DNA from: Zantedeschia hybrid cultivar | Lineage: Eukaryota; Streptophyta; Magnoliopsida; Alismatales; Araceae | Direction of reading: 5' to 3' | DNA: 64,000 bases | Assembly: GCA_030544215.1 (NCBI GenBank) | Contig: JARZZO010000002.1 | Location: forward strand, 26,101,395-26,165,394 | Shown here: piece after piece, positions 22,764-37,700 of the stretch | Layout of the letters: every line of letters begins with the position of its first letter | Numbering within the stretch: the first letter of the stretch is position 1 | Made by a program: the position numbers and the translations under genes | Notes under the pieces: generated by a model | Databases searched by the model: none | What the model was told of the DNA's origin: nothing | What the model saw: only the letters and a program-made list of their open reading frames with translations

Positions 22764-25700
22764 GTAAGAAAAACTGTGATACTGCTTCTTCTTTTAGTGA
22801 TTTGACGTTGAATTATTGCTCTTTATCGGGTCATTTTTGCAGCAAGCGGAGGTTATTCGTGAAAGAACTGGCTACAATGTGGGTCATTATTGTGGCGAGA
22901 TGGGCCAAGATTTTTGGGATACTCGCAGGTGGCAACGTGAGTTTGAAAACAAACAGGCAAGCTTCTGGTCTTTATTTTAAGATTGTCAACTTTTTCTGAG
23001 AACTCCACTGCCTATTTTAAATGTCACTGATGCTAGTTACCTCAGACTTTTCCCGTAATTTTGAAAAAAATAATGACTGAAATCTTGTCTCTACTCTGGT
23101 TCCTACAATCTAGAATAATGAGTGAGCTCTTTTGTGTTCCCAGTGTGTACATTTGCTCATATTATCATGCATATGTCTAGGAAGCCAGAAGCTCAGTTGG
23201 ATTGTTTGAGTTGCTCAATTGAAGTGTTCATCACTTTGGATTTTGTTCTATAATTGTATCATGGGCATATGCTCTTAGGAACTGATAAATTTCCATTTAA
23301 AATCATTGAAGTTGAGTGGAAAAAATCATGTTCTGAAAATTTATGGCTATAAGAGGGCTATATTTTAGTGATAGAACTGATTGACTAAAGCAAGAGCACC
23401 AGTCACATCATCATGAGAAACCTTATTCCACCAATGTGGGGGTCATCTAAATCCATTGATGAATCTGCAAAGTTCCCAACCCTGTTGCACTGAATTGCTT
23501 AGGCAAGATACTGTCCAACAATAGAGTGTCTATCAAAAGGCTTGCATGTCTGCTTGGACAAAAGACTACCTTTTAATGTCAGCACAAGCTGATGCAATGA
23601 GGGAGCAAACTTCAAAGTTCTCTAGACTTTGGAAGGACTAAAGAATGTATATGAAGAGGGGAAGAAGCACATTTTATGGTGGGATATGTGACTATAAGGG
23701 AAAGAATCACGCATGAAAGATTCGATGAACTATGGTGTGTGTCGTCATTTTACATGGTGGTTTAGTTTGGAGATTGCCGAGTGGGGACCATCCCAATACC
23801 TTGGTTGATCCTATCATTGTGAATGGTTGATGTGTACAATGGAATTTATGTTTATATGTTGTTCCATTAGTGGGACTAATGAAAACATCTTTAAGAATCA
23901 AAAAGCTATTCTTGAAGATGATTGATGGGGGTTTAATTTCATGTCCATGTTGTGAAGCTGCATACTTCAGCAATTGCCCAGTACCCATACAATATATGAT
24001 CTGGGGTGTAGAGAGATGTGTGAGATGGGGGAAGGGGGTGGTGCCGGGGGAAGAGAGATGGGAGGGATCTTGATGGTAGATGGGCACGGGGGGGTGGGGG
24101 GGGGGTGGATTTGGTGTTTATACGAGGGCCAATGGGCAGCTTGGTAGGGCAGCTCTTGTATGTTCAGTCTGCAGTAGGGCTGTAAATGGAGCAGATATGC
24201 CGTTTCCGCATCTGTATGTTTGCAGTAAACAAATAATCTGTATCCACTCCGTTTACTAATCGGATACGAAGCGGATATTGTTTTACGGATATTCTCCGGA
24301 TTCAAAGCGGATACGGATAACATTCAGATATCTACATATAGTCTTTATAGAATGCAATATTTGTCTAAAAAGTTCACAAAATTGTAAAAAATGTGTAAAA
24401 TTTATTATATGTTTGATCCAAAAAATTAATATTTTAAGCACTAATGTTAAAACTCACTCAGGTCCATCTATAGATATGCTATCAAACAAGAAATATCATC
24501 AACTTATTGATCTTTATGGCACACAAGGAATAACTATATTTATTTTTCAAAATGAATGGTTGACTCTTCAGTATAAAACATTACGACACAACATTACAGT
24601 ATCTATTCAGATTGATGCATCACTCAAGCAAAACTATAGATGAACATGTTTACATGTACAAATTTCTGAGTTACTCTATTTGAAATTCAAACAAAACAAA
24701 TAAAAGAAATTGACAAGAACATGGCAAATGCAGCAACCACAAGTGTGCAATTTCCTGTGCTTGAAGCAAGCAATAAGTAAGAAAGACTAAAATCATTGCC
24801 CATATTCCCCTGTAGAAAAGAAAAAACATTACATTTTGCATCACTAAGGAAGATCTGACATATGGCACACCTCATCCCCCACCACGGCACCACCTTCTTC
24901 ACCCCTTGCTGCAAGCTCCAAGAGCCCCCTTGCATTCCAGAGAGGAGCGATCACGCCAAGGTCCACGACGGATATGCGTAGTACCACATGTCCAAAGGAG
25001 AAGGGGGACGAAGGGTTAAGGGCAAAGGAAGTTGTGGAGTCGAAGAGACCTCAGGGTCACAGATGTGGTCCACAGTGCAGGGGGAGGCAATGTGGAAGAT
25101 GTAGGCGGTGGCACGGACGACGGCGAGGTGGGAGTCGTGGTCGAGGAGGTCTATCTAGAACCAGAAGAGGCAGAGGTGGGAGGCATTGCTGGGAGCTTGC
25201 GCAGGTGCTTCGTCTCCCCCTCGTTGTATGTTGATTGTGCTACCGGCGGGATGGAGGCGGACAAAACCCAGATCTGTCCATGGTGTGGGATGGGGGCACT
25301 GGCACTACAATAACAACTCGACAAGTCGCCTAGGAAGGGGGCACTGGCGCTGCAAGAACCCAGCTCTATGCAAGTCTCCGTGGCTGACGGTGGAGGGTGG
25401 GGATGGTCGCCACAACGTTGCAAGCCGGTGGCAGAGCTGCGAATGGGGGCGGGGATGGGCCGATGGGGGCGGATAGAGCAAGGAGTAAGAGACGGCTAGG
25501 AGAAGGTTAGGGTTCCAATATGGTTAATACAATACATATGAACCGTTGGATCTACATCGAACGACTAATTTTAAATCTCCTTGCGGAGTGGATATCCGGC
25601 GGAGCAGATATAGAATTTCCATTACTGGTTCGTTTATCTCACGGATCATAAAACAAATATCCATTTATGATCCGTTGGATACTCATTTAGGATATTATCC

Positions 25701-28700
25701 GTAAATTCGGATATAAATTTGAAGCGGATCTAGATATTATCCGGATCCGTTTATAGCCCCAGTATTCTGGAGGGTTGGGCATCTATTTGGCATTGTACCC
25801 TGAGATTGGGGTGGGGGGGATGAAGCTTGGAGGAACGGTAGTTGCTGAGGTTAGCTGAGAAACCTTGTGTTGTCAAATAGTTGGCAAGGGAGGCCAACAT
25901 GTTGCGCCCGGATGAGGAATTGGATAGGGAGAGGTGGGACTTGGGAGCTTCTTTCTTCTCATCTATTGTTCCTTAGTTTTGGGCTAGGTTTTTATGTTCA
26001 TGAGGTGGTCAAAGAGTTGGTGGGCACTTGAGTGAGAGTAGAGCATGGAAGACATGGCTGTTGGGTGACGATCACATGTTGGTCAGATGTCCTGGGAGGT
26101 TGGGTGGGAGATAGCAGATGAGGTTCTGTGGATTGGTAGAGTGGTGATCATAGGGAGGGAATTCCAGTAGGGGGAAATGAGACCCCGATGTGGTTGCCAA
26201 CATCTTGAAGAGGTTGAAGCTTTTATGTGTTGACATTGGTAGGACCCTGATGCATCTGTGGGGGAGGACGACCGTCATAAGGGTGGCACAAGGTTGAGGG
26301 TGTGGTATATGAGACGTGGCTGAAGGATATGTAGCATCTTTGGGTTCAAATTATTGGTGGCTATAAAGGTGTGGGAGCTCTGTGTTAAGGTAAAATTGTG
26401 TCATTGGGTTTTTGTGTTTGAGGTGTAGGTCATGGAACACCTAGGGATGGGTGGGCGTTGAGCTTGGGCATAGGGCCTCAATGTGGGAAGACTTGAGCAA
26501 GGGCACACGGGGGCGACCAGGATGCAAAGGCGTAACCCTAGATTCCATCCTCTCCAGGAAGTTGGAGATGTAGTTTGTATCAGGGGGAAGGGGTGGGCTA
26601 GCTTGTGGAGACCGAGACAAAGCAGTGAGTCAGCCAAAAGTGTTTGCCTTAGAGAGGGGCGTTTAAAATTGGATTTTTAATTGCTCATGTTGTTGCGGTC
26701 TATGCTGGATCCTTATGTTCACAGTGAGTCAGATAGACCCAAGTGTTTGCCTAAGAGAGGGGCCTTTAAAATTGGAAATTGAACTGCCCATGTTGTTGCG
26801 GTCTGTGCTAGATCCTATGTTGACTGTGAGTCAGATTGACCCAAAGTGAGACTTAGTATCTTGGATTTGATCATATTGAATCTTGTCGGAAAAACTCTGC
26901 AGTTCATGGGACTTGGCACTTGAAGGGAGCCCATAACCCCCGTTAGGTTTTCTCCAGAGCAAGTGGTGACCCTATACAACCACCCCTCTTAAAGTGGTGA
27001 CGCAATACAACCACCCCTCTTAAAGTGGTGACGCTATTGGAGATTGAGGAGTCAATGACGGAGAAGGCTCTAGGCTTAGTGTCGGCAGTGGTTTTCCCTT
27101 TGTTGAGGTGGCATCATGTGTGTTGCTTGCAGTGGTGATGCCGATAGATGACCATAGCATGGATGGTGGCAACCTCCTTGACTATTGGTGGGATTTTGGA
27201 GGATATGCCTGCATTGTTGGAGGGAGCTTCCAATGTTGAGCCTGGCATCCTCTTTCGATATGGACCTCTTAGAGCCATCTTTTCATAGGAAGCCCCATTA
27301 CGAGGAGTGGGGAATGCCGGACTCTTGCGAGGAGGGAGGACCCCTCAGAGAGCTGTAGTGGAAGCCTTTTCACCCTTAAATAGAGGGGAGGATTTTTTTG
27401 CTACATGTGACAATTGTACAACACAGTTCCATAGGGAGCCCAAGAAGCTTTCGGACCTTCTGGGCCCTAAGAGATTAGTCGGTCATATCACCTTCATTTA
27501 GGTTGCTGACATCTGTGTTAGTTGGCATCACTTTAGACAATCTCTTAAATGTTGACGTCCATTGTATGATGGATTGGGTCAATTGTCGCCTATGATCTTT
27601 GGGACATGGACATGGGTCGTGTTTACACCATAGTTGTCAATCTCGTCCTAGTCCCTATCCTATTTTTCTACTAAGATGGGATGTCCCGGTTTCTCGGGCA
27701 ATTCCAGTATCTCGTCTCGAATTTTTTTCATACATATTTCAACAAATATAAAACATATGTATACAATAAATAATATGAAAAATAAACATATAAACATAGA
27801 AATAAGATAAAGTTAATCCAATAAAAACATTTAGGATGGGTTTATCGTTTTAAAAAGGAAGTATATTCTTCAAATGAACCCTATAAAATAAGTTTACAAG
27901 GAGCTTAAGTGGTTAGGAAAGTCTCGGGTTAAAATACAATTCTGGCCGGGATGGGCCTGAATAGGCCGGGACAATGACTGGGACAGACAAAAATTGTCCC
28001 ATCCAATTTTCTCATTGTGACGGGACATCTGGGCGGGGATAGGCCGAAATAAGACATGATTGACTACTATGGTTTACACAGGCATCCACATTAGAACAAG
28101 GAAGGAAAACTCGGGGATTGGACACGGATCGGTCCGAGTCTAGACTGATCGGATCGGCCCGATCCCTGCCGATCCAGTCCGGTTCCCCCATTTTGTTGTA
28201 AAGAAAGGTTAAAAAATTATAAAAAAATTATAAAAAATAAAAAAAAGTCTTAAAATGCCTGAAACTTATCTAGGACCTTGGGTAAGCCATTGGGATTTTA
28301 TTAATTTAAAAAACAAAGTTAGATACATGGGGGGGGACATAATACATTACCTTTAAGTAAGTTAGTCATGTACATAAATAAATGATAAAACAACAAAAAA
28401 CAAAAAAACCGTTGTAGGTGTTATACAAATATTGGACATAGTTTTTCCAAGACATGTAAGACTCATACCATCTATGTGGCCATAGATGATTGTCATCGGC
28501 ACCCATTGTTGTGCATCACCTCCTGTTTGTTTGGGACCTGACCTAGCATGTCTCTCCTATCGGATTTGGGGGATCCGGTCGTATTTTAGTTTTTTTGTTT
28601 TATCTGGAGAAATATAGGTCGGTTTTATGTATTTTATTTATTGGACTATGAGAGCTTGGGATTAGCTCTCAGGGAGTCCGGGACTTCGGATCAGGCGAAG

Positions 28701-31700
28701 ATCCGAGTATATGACCTCTCTCCACTGACCTCGGTCAGTGTTAATTACGTCGAGCAACTACTCGACAACTCTTGATTAACCGTCCGTATGATGCCCTTAT
28801 AACATGCAACACTACTACTACAGGCAGCACATGCATATGAAGATATGTTTTAGGTTAAGCTCTTGGCCTCACCTAAGTTTAAGATAGGTTTATATAGTTT
28901 TGGATTGACTCCAACTTATCTAGATTGATTCCAAATATTTTAGACCCATAAGGGTATTTTTGTAATTATGCCAAGTTGGAAGGTATAGGGGTATTATGGT
29001 TATTTTAAGTTTGTGAAATGAGTTTCAGTGATTTAGGAAGGTTTCAAAACTTTAGGAGGTATTTTAGAGTTATTTTAAGTATGTTTGGGTTGTAAGGGTA
29101 TTTTGGTCATTTTACCTTAAATCGGGTTTATTAGACTTATAGTCTATTTTTATATTTTTCTGAGATTTTTATTGATTTTTATCATATCGAGAGTATTTTG
29201 GTAATTTTACCCATCTTATTGAGGTTTGGAGTGTGTTTTGGGCATAAAAGAGATTTTGGTATTTTCAAGGATTTTCTGTGATTTTTACAGATTTTTATTA
29301 TGGGTGAGGGTATTCTTGTAATTTTATTAAATTCTAAGGGCATTTTAATTACTTCGGGAATTTTATATGTTTTCAGATTTGGTTCTTTGTTTTTTACTAA
29401 TTTTTACTGATTTTTATTGATTTCTTTATTAATTTTACTGATTTTTATTAATTAATTAAATTATGTGAAGGGTATTTAAGTTATATTTGGTTCCATATGA
29501 TTTTTAGGTTATGTTTCTGATTTTTACTGATTTTTGCAGGTATTTTCTGATATTTTATATTTATTTTATCAATTTTAAATAATTTTTTATAGGTTTTATT
29601 AATTAATTAATTATGAGGGGTATATAGGTTATTTTTAAGTATGTCATTTTATTATTATTTTCGAACCCATGCTTATTTATATGTGGGGTGAGGCCAAGGT
29701 TAGGTTGAGAGTGTACACAGATTTTTAATTTATAAAATTAAGTATATATATATATTAAAGTATTAAAACATGATATTAATTATTTAATTTGATGACACAC
29801 GAACACACATTTTGACATAAAGAAAGGTCAATTTTATTTCAACAGAGCTTCGCCTTATGAAGAAGGCGTTTACAAGAAATTATTCGGCAGAGCTTCCCCT
29901 TAGGAATGAATCTTAGGAAGAAAGCTCCCCGGAAGGAAAAGATCTTCCCAAAACGCAGCAAACTCGGGTTAAAAAACATTGAGTTTGGTCTTGAACGTAG
30001 CAGAACCTTCTCCTTTGAAAATTCCCCACTTTTTAAGCCCTTGTTTGTGGGTTCTTGTGTGTATTGTTGTCTCTTGTATTGGGGACCATGGGGTCCTATT
30101 TATAGGCCCCAAATCGGGCCCGGTGGGGGGTGCCACCGGATGAGCCCACGGTGGGGGGGTGCCACCGTTTACACCCTCTCTCTTTTTTTTTTTTTTTTTT
30201 TTTTATTCAAATTGGGGTGAGAGAAAGGAGTGAGAGAGAGACTTGAGAGGAGGGGGGGGATCCGGTGGACACCCCCACCAATTCCAACCGGTGGGGGTGG
30301 CCACCGACCTTGGAGCCCCCACCGGTTGGGAACCGATGGGGGGTCTCCGTGGGGGGTGCTCCCCTCCCCCCTCTTCTTTTGCCTTTTTGTCTTTTTTGGC
30401 TCTTAATGAGCCTTTGCTCATTAATTTTCAGATTTGGTCAAGTATGAAAGGGGTTTAAGATGGGGGCTTTAAATGAGGGTCTTGCATGGAGTTCTTAACC
30501 AAGTATGAATGAGGTTAAGAAATCCTAACTCCCCTCTCCTTTTAATTAAGTATGAGAGGGGGTCCACTTTCCATTTTGGGCAATTTTTCTACTTTGGGAG
30601 TTTGCAGATTTTTTCTTCCTGGGCTGCAGGTTTTGGTGCCCTTGAAGACTGGTTTTTGGGCCCATTTGGTCTCCCTATTGAGCCTCATATTGGGTCCCTT
30701 TATTGGGCCACTTATTGGGCCTATCTCCCTTGCTATTGGGCCTTTATTTGGGGCCATTTTGGGCAAGTTTGGAGACTGTTTTGGGCCTATTCCGGGACTG
30801 ATTTAGGCCTATTCGAGATTATTTTGAGTCCCTATTTCGCAGCGTTTGGAGTATTTTTATTGCTGCGTTTTAGGGTCCTTCCTTGGGCCTCACCATCAAG
30901 GCTCATCAAGGAGGTTTAGGAGCTGATCTTGGACAGCATATAGGGGTGATTCGGGGCTGTTTTAGGCCTTCGCAAGAACCTCGACCAAGGCTTCTTGGCC
31001 TAGGTATGTTTCTTGCCCAATTACCCTCCTAATGTATGCATATAGTTCTATGTTTTCCCATGCATATAAGAGGGTCTTCATTTAACATTAACCCATAGGC
31101 ATGTGTTTATTTATTTTTGTTTTGCATAACATAGTCTCATACGAATATGGACATGTACTATGTATATTTTCCTTATCAAGAGCTCACATTAATGTGAGCA
31201 TATGCCATGTAGCATATATTTTTTACACAATCATGTGCATATGCATGCTCAAGTAATATTATTTCGCATGAAAATTTTCCGGGTCAACACCTCCATAATA
31301 AGGTCCTACTGATGCATCTGAGTATTGAGGATATGCTCCTGATGCATATCCTCCTGAGTAACTCGCTGCATCGGAGGGTTGAGCTGCATAATACCTTGCT
31401 GGGGGTACGCATGCAAAGGGAGTATAAACTTCATACCCCCTGTGATGGTGCTTGAGATGAAGTATCTGAGAATTGATCTTGAGAAAAATCTGTTGACCTT
31501 TGTGTTGCCCTCATCCTTTTTCCAACGCCAGCTTGTTGTTGTTGTTGCTTTCCTTTGCCCTTGTTTGTAGCTGCCAATTTGCTTGAATGGTCTTTGTTTT
31601 AAGTGCAATGCGAAAAATCTTCCTCTCCGGTGAAGACAATCGGAGGAGCTTCACTTCCTTGACTCGAGTCTTGTCTTTGAGATGATCGATGTTGCAAGGA

Positions 31701-34700
31701 TTCACTTTGACTCCCATGTGGATCATCATCATTATCATCATTAGTAGTTGTCTTCAAAGTGGAATCATCCGAAGTCTGACACTGTACTTTGTCGCTCGGC
31801 TCTGGCGTTTCCTCCTCTTCCTCTTCTTCTACTGTATTTAGATTTGCAATATCTAATGGATTTGTTAGTGGCCCCTTACCTTTACCTTTACCTGGTCTTA
31901 GTACACGAGACACATATTTCTTTTGTCTTTTAGGAGGAGGTTGGGGAAGTTGAAACTCTACGGACAATGGGATTCTGTCCAGTTCTCCTTCCGCCCATTA
32001 GCGTTCATTTGGGTCAAAATTTAGGGCTTGACCCAAGACATTCGTTGCATCCACCTATGCATGTAGGGGGTTCTCCTCTTCGAGGATTTCGCCGATGTCG
32101 ATCGGTTCTTCAACTGGAGGTTCCCGTTACATAGGACGTCCGACAGTCTCCTTTCACGTACGTGTTTCTTTCCTCTGGTTCTCTCAAATTCGTTGGAGAT
32201 TCTTCAACTTCAGCGAGATGTAGTGACAGAAGATCCGGTGCTCTAATCTTTGTAAGCTTAATCGGTTCCTTTGCTTGGTATGGATCAAGCTAAAGGTTGA
32301 CCAATTTTGCTCACATCTAGAGGCTGAAGTCGCCTGACTCAACACATAGGTGGCAACGCAGGCTAGATGTTCATAGTCTGGGGCTTTTTCGTGATCCATC
32401 CACCAATCAGTTACAAGATTATCATAATATAAGTCATTTAAGTCATGTAAGACAAGCTTATGTAAATCATTTATTGTTCAGTAGTTTAGTTTCCTGGCGA
32501 AAGCATCATGATTGTCTTTTGAGCATGGTGAGTCCCAAAATGGAGCATCTTTACTTATAGTCATGCATCTTGTTGCATGCTATTATACCTCGGTCCTCAT
32601 ATGGTAATAAACATCGAATGACATTCTCCGTCCTACGAAGAACTTATTTATCATCTCGTAAATTTTGGATAGTGGTATTGTATTGATATCTTGGGTTAAA
32701 GAAATGCCCTGCAAGTCGATTAGTAGTAAGTAATTGTCAAACAAAAATAGTGGGAATATGTTAGAAAGTAAAAAGTAATTACCTGTTGCATGCAGATCAT
32801 GGTGAAGTGTCTTATCCCATCTTCTATCTATGATTTTCCACCACTTTGTAAAGTTGCTCTTGTTTGCCTTGACAATGTCCTCCTTTGCACGACCTATTGC
32901 CTCATACAAATAACCCATTGTAGCCTTCTTGTCACCATCCACCATCCTGAGGACACGTACAAGAGGCTCTACTACACTAAGTATCGTCTTAATGTTCTTC
33001 TAGAATTGTCCATCTACGATGAGCTCCTCCACTTGCTTCCCCTTATCCCTATCAGATTGCTTTGCATGCCTCGTCATCCACTCTTCCCATCCCTTACTAG
33101 AAATCATTGCCATCAAACCACACTTTTGAAATTGTAGACTTTGTAAGGAAATGAAAGTAGAAGTGAAACGAGTTATCCATGACACAGTAACTCCCTCTGG
33201 CTAACGTGCTCGTGCATCAGTGTGAGCATATAATTGTGGTTGTAGATGTAAGAGGTGATGAATTGAGTCCATTTCATCGTTTCCTCCACTATTTCATCCT
33301 TGTCGATATCTTCAAGTATCAAATCTAGAGAGTGGGCGGAGCATGGTACCCAACATAAGTGCTGGCGCTTCTCCATCAACATTTGACTAGTGGCTTTATA
33401 GGCAGCCACGTTGTCCGTGACAACTTGCACGACCCGATCCTCTTCGACTTGCTCCACAATTTTATTGATTAGCTTGAAAAGGTAATCAATGTTCTTGACC
33501 TTACCACTGGCATCAACCGACTTCCAGAAGACAGTCCCAACTTGACAGTATATAAGGAAGTTGATTATGTTCTTCCTTGTTATGCCTATTCAAAAAAGAA
33601 AAGAAAAAGATAACAATTAGTCCATAACAAAGTAATCATTAATGAAGAAGTGAACATGACATCCCTAATTGGATATGCTTACCTGCCCAACCATTAGTCA
33701 TAATTGTGCAACCTCTCTCATCCCATATCCTTTCAAAGGACTTGATGTATTCTCGAGATCGGCTACCTCTTGAGATAGATAGTAAATTTCTTTGGGCGTT
33801 GGTCCAAGAACACCTTTACCTACTTCTCCAATTGTCTCGATCATGTCCTCCTCCTAATAAGGACCCTTAGAAGTGTTCTCCGGCACGCTATTGTAGATGA
33901 ACCATCTTGAACAAGGTCGGCCAATCTTTTCCTTGTATAGCTTCAAATTCTTCATGGCAGCCGTAATAGATAGTTCTTTACTTCTCCGTATCAGATACGG
34001 ATCTATTGGACCTACCTTAGGATCATCGTTCCTAGTTAGGTCATGAATTTCCTCTTCGTTGGATCATTGTTTGGACCAAGGTTCGCCGTATCGTGGATCC
34101 GGATCGGATTGGGTCCGGCCATATACGAGTCAGATACGATCCGGTTCGTGCGACTCGCACCCACTCGCACGAGTCGGTCCGGTTCAGGCCAGTTTAATTT
34201 TTTTTTTGTTATTTTGAAAAGAAATCTTCAATTTATTGACATAAATATGTAGTTTTATAAATTCTACTTGATGTTTTTATTACGGTAAATGATTATGAGT
34301 CACTTTTGACAAGAAAATATCGATTTCATACATTTAAGTATGTAAAAAAGATACCCTAGCATACTAATTAAGAAGAATTGAATACAAGAAACATCAATTT
34401 GCAAAAGAAAGTGCCACACCAAATCTCATAGAAAGATTAAATATAAAATTTCAAGCATCAACACTGAAAACTCGCAAGTTTTTCAGACATGATAATTGTA
34501 TATGACAATATGACATATGCAGTAGCAGCAGTACATGAGTTATAAAATCGCTCAATCATCCTCATCAAAGTCATCAGAAGAAGTAAAAGATCCCTCATCC
34601 TCTCCATTAAAGTCTAACTCAATCTGAGTAGGAGGTGGGACATGTGGTTGTCTTTGAATACATCTAACCATCTGAACAAATGATGGTGTGTGAACAACAA

Positions 34701-37700
34701 TAGATGGAACATGAAACTCTAAAAAAAATGCTCTTACAGTATCCACGATCTCTGCTTTAGATCCTCCAGTAGATGTAGATGATGATGGACGAGTCGACGA
34801 TGTAGGCGGCCTGACTGTTGGGTGTGTAGGTCCTGTAGTAGATGATGCCTTCTCCTGCCTCAGAAATTGCTGGAACTGTACACAGACATCACGAGGGATT
34901 GAAGGACATGTGATGTTATCTCTATGTATCCCCGCAAGATGCTCTGAGAAACGATGGATCCCGCTAACAAGGTGTCTACAGTAAAGACAATGGATCCGTC
35001 GATCTTCTGAGACTGTGTACCCATGGTCTCATGTCGGATGACGTCACTCACGTGACATCTGTAAAAGAAGAATTGAAAGAATAATTTAACAACATGATCT
35101 TCATTTGAAAATTTGAACTATTGAACCATATCAAATTATTAATATGAGACAAAGATGTTAAGACTTACGAGTTTAAAATCACAGCAAAAGTAAAGAATGA
35201 AATATCAATCATGGTCTCAATATAGATACTGTGTAGGCATCCCATAGCTATAAGTCTTTGTTGGATCATCTCCTAGTAACTGAACCTGATAGTTGGACAT
35301 AACATATTCTTGATATTAGCTCCAAGTCATATATGAGTTATATCTCTGATGAAATTATGCTGAGTATTGTTGATATGTCACATCATTCGGTCTGTATATT
35401 ATTGGTTGTGGTACTGTAGGAACATAAGGTACACTTTCATCATAACTGTGCCACCATATGAATATGCATATGAAGTAGAATATCCATACGAAACCAATGT
35501 TGGTAGCTGGTATTTTGAGACCGAATGATCACTACTATAAGACGATGCATTCTCATATCCTGTCTGTGACTGTCGCTGGGAGTTGAATGCATCAGAATTA
35601 TAATGTCCCACACCTGAGCTTCTCTTATCTTGTGTGCTCAGTCCATCAAAGTTTCTCATCATGTGGTGCAACCTGTACTCATACATGATGGTGCCAGGGT
35701 CAGGATTATAAAAATGCTTATCATTTGATGATGAGTCAGTGCGCATCTGATCTGGTATGTCTGCCTCCTGTCCCTTTCAACGATACAAAACCTTTATCAG
35801 AGCACGAGGTAGTGCCTCCACATGGTCATCTGGCTCACGAGCTCTATGGTCAGTATCTTATAACGTACGTGAAGTCCTGCTCCCCAGTATAAAGGACGCT
35901 ACCTCCCCCACCCCCATTAGTATGGCTATCACCAAGACCACCCCTACTAGTATGGCTGACACTAGGACCACCACCCCCACGAACAACACCCTGACCACCA
36001 CCCCCACCACCTCCTGCGTCACCATCATCTGTATCATCTCCAGCTGATGAAGAAGATCCACTATCTGAGACTCGAGTATCAGAAGGAGATGGTGTTTCAT
36101 CTTGAGCATTAGGATCTAGGGTTTCTAAGTCTGCAATGTCAAGTGGATCATCTGGGACTGCATCCTTCTTCTTCTTGCCCTTCTTGGATCCTGTTAACAC
36201 CTTTGACATCTGAGACTTTATGTCACTCCATCCTTTCTTCTCCTTTGAAGTTACTTCTTTGCCGCCTACTTACTTCTGCACTACACCAGCTGGGAGATGT
36301 ACTGGAGGGTGTACGCTGGAATGACGTGAACTCTGACTAGAAAGTTGTCATTGTGCAGCTCCACTATGTAAGTTGAGATATGGATGGATGTTGAGGTGCT
36401 AGTGCAACTGGAGGACGCTGAGGTGCATGTGTAACTGGAAGGCGCTGAGGTGCAGGACCCTGCATTAGCCGCTCCCACTTTGCATCATTATCCCGATGTA
36501 TTGCGCTCTTGTCTCTTGTGACCAACTGATCATCATCATCATCATCATCAGCAGCTTCTAAGTCAACTTCCTGATCATGACCTTGTGCATGCTCCTGATC
36601 ATGACCTGAACCAACAATATATTCATCATCTTGTTCTCCACCTGCTGCTGTTGCTGATATTTCTGCTGCCAAGAAGGTGCTTGAATGAGGGCCCTCATCA
36701 GGATCTAATGTCTCATCAAGTTCTGGTTCCCCACGATCTGCTGTTCTGGCAACCCAAGACCATAGGATCCTCATCATCTCGAAGGTAACTAAGATCAACA
36801 GGATCATAATCACCCTCTCCTTTCTTTGCATCATGTTGCAAATGTTTAATCTTCAGCCTCATATTATAATGGACATATACAAGCTTGTCTAAGCGGATGT
36901 GTGACAATCGATTCCTGATCGTTGTATGTATCAGTGCAAACGTAGACCAGTTCTACTCATATCTACTGTAGGAAGAAGTCTGTGACAAGACTTTGATGGC
37001 TATGTCTCTCAACGTTGGTGCATACTTTCCATAATTCAACCACCAGTCGGCTACGAAACAAACAATAAAAGTCTCTATCAAGATATGAAAAATAGAAATA
37101 GCAGTATGTGGAAGTGTTCTATAAACAAAATTCTTTTTATACCAGTATCAGATCTCTCACAACCAGCTATAGCTGATGGCTCTGCAAATTTCTCTACTGC
37201 CTTTCGAAAGATTTTTATCTACATAATTAATAATATTATTAGGACATTTGCATAACAGACGTAAAAAAATGATAGAAGAATAGATTGGCCACCCTACTTC
37301 ATTAATTGTGTCTACTGTTGCATTCAGATCACCTACAAGTCGGTTGACCACCATTGTCATGGTTGCAATCAAGTCATCATTGTACGCCAATGCATGAGCG
37401 TACTGAAATGTCGGATGGAGATAATACGTTGTAATAAAAGAACATCACCCGTCAAGCATCATTAAAAAAGTTAAAATTATCACTAAAGATCATGAAATGT
37501 GAATTGTTCACCTGCCATATGCAACTCTGTCTATTTGGAAGTCCTACTTCCTTTCTACAATCTTCAATAATTCTTCTGTATACTTTCTTGAGATTGTAGG
37601 TATCTTCCTCTTTGCAGCCTCCAATTAGGCATACACCAACCCTAAGGTTGGTGTCCGATCTCTGTCCACGCAGCGCAAGACCTCATATAATGGCTCAATA

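Larger units (their letters stand above)
25762..27620. other. Intron 2 stretch with two small tandem duplications
   Basis: No coding sequence supported. It contains an approximately 100-bp tandem duplication (26623-26842) and a 31-bp tandem repeat (about 26963-27033). Confidence 0.5.

Noticed and set aside
24174..25480. GC-rich ORFs inside the 24175-25761 hAT remnant
   Set aside because: Short, overlapping on both strands, Arg/Gly-rich and without transposase motifs.
30120..30380. CRISPR-like array from the repeated CCACCGG blocks
   Set aside because: Irregular spacing, palindromic G/C runs within an LTR-type repeat, and a plant genome.
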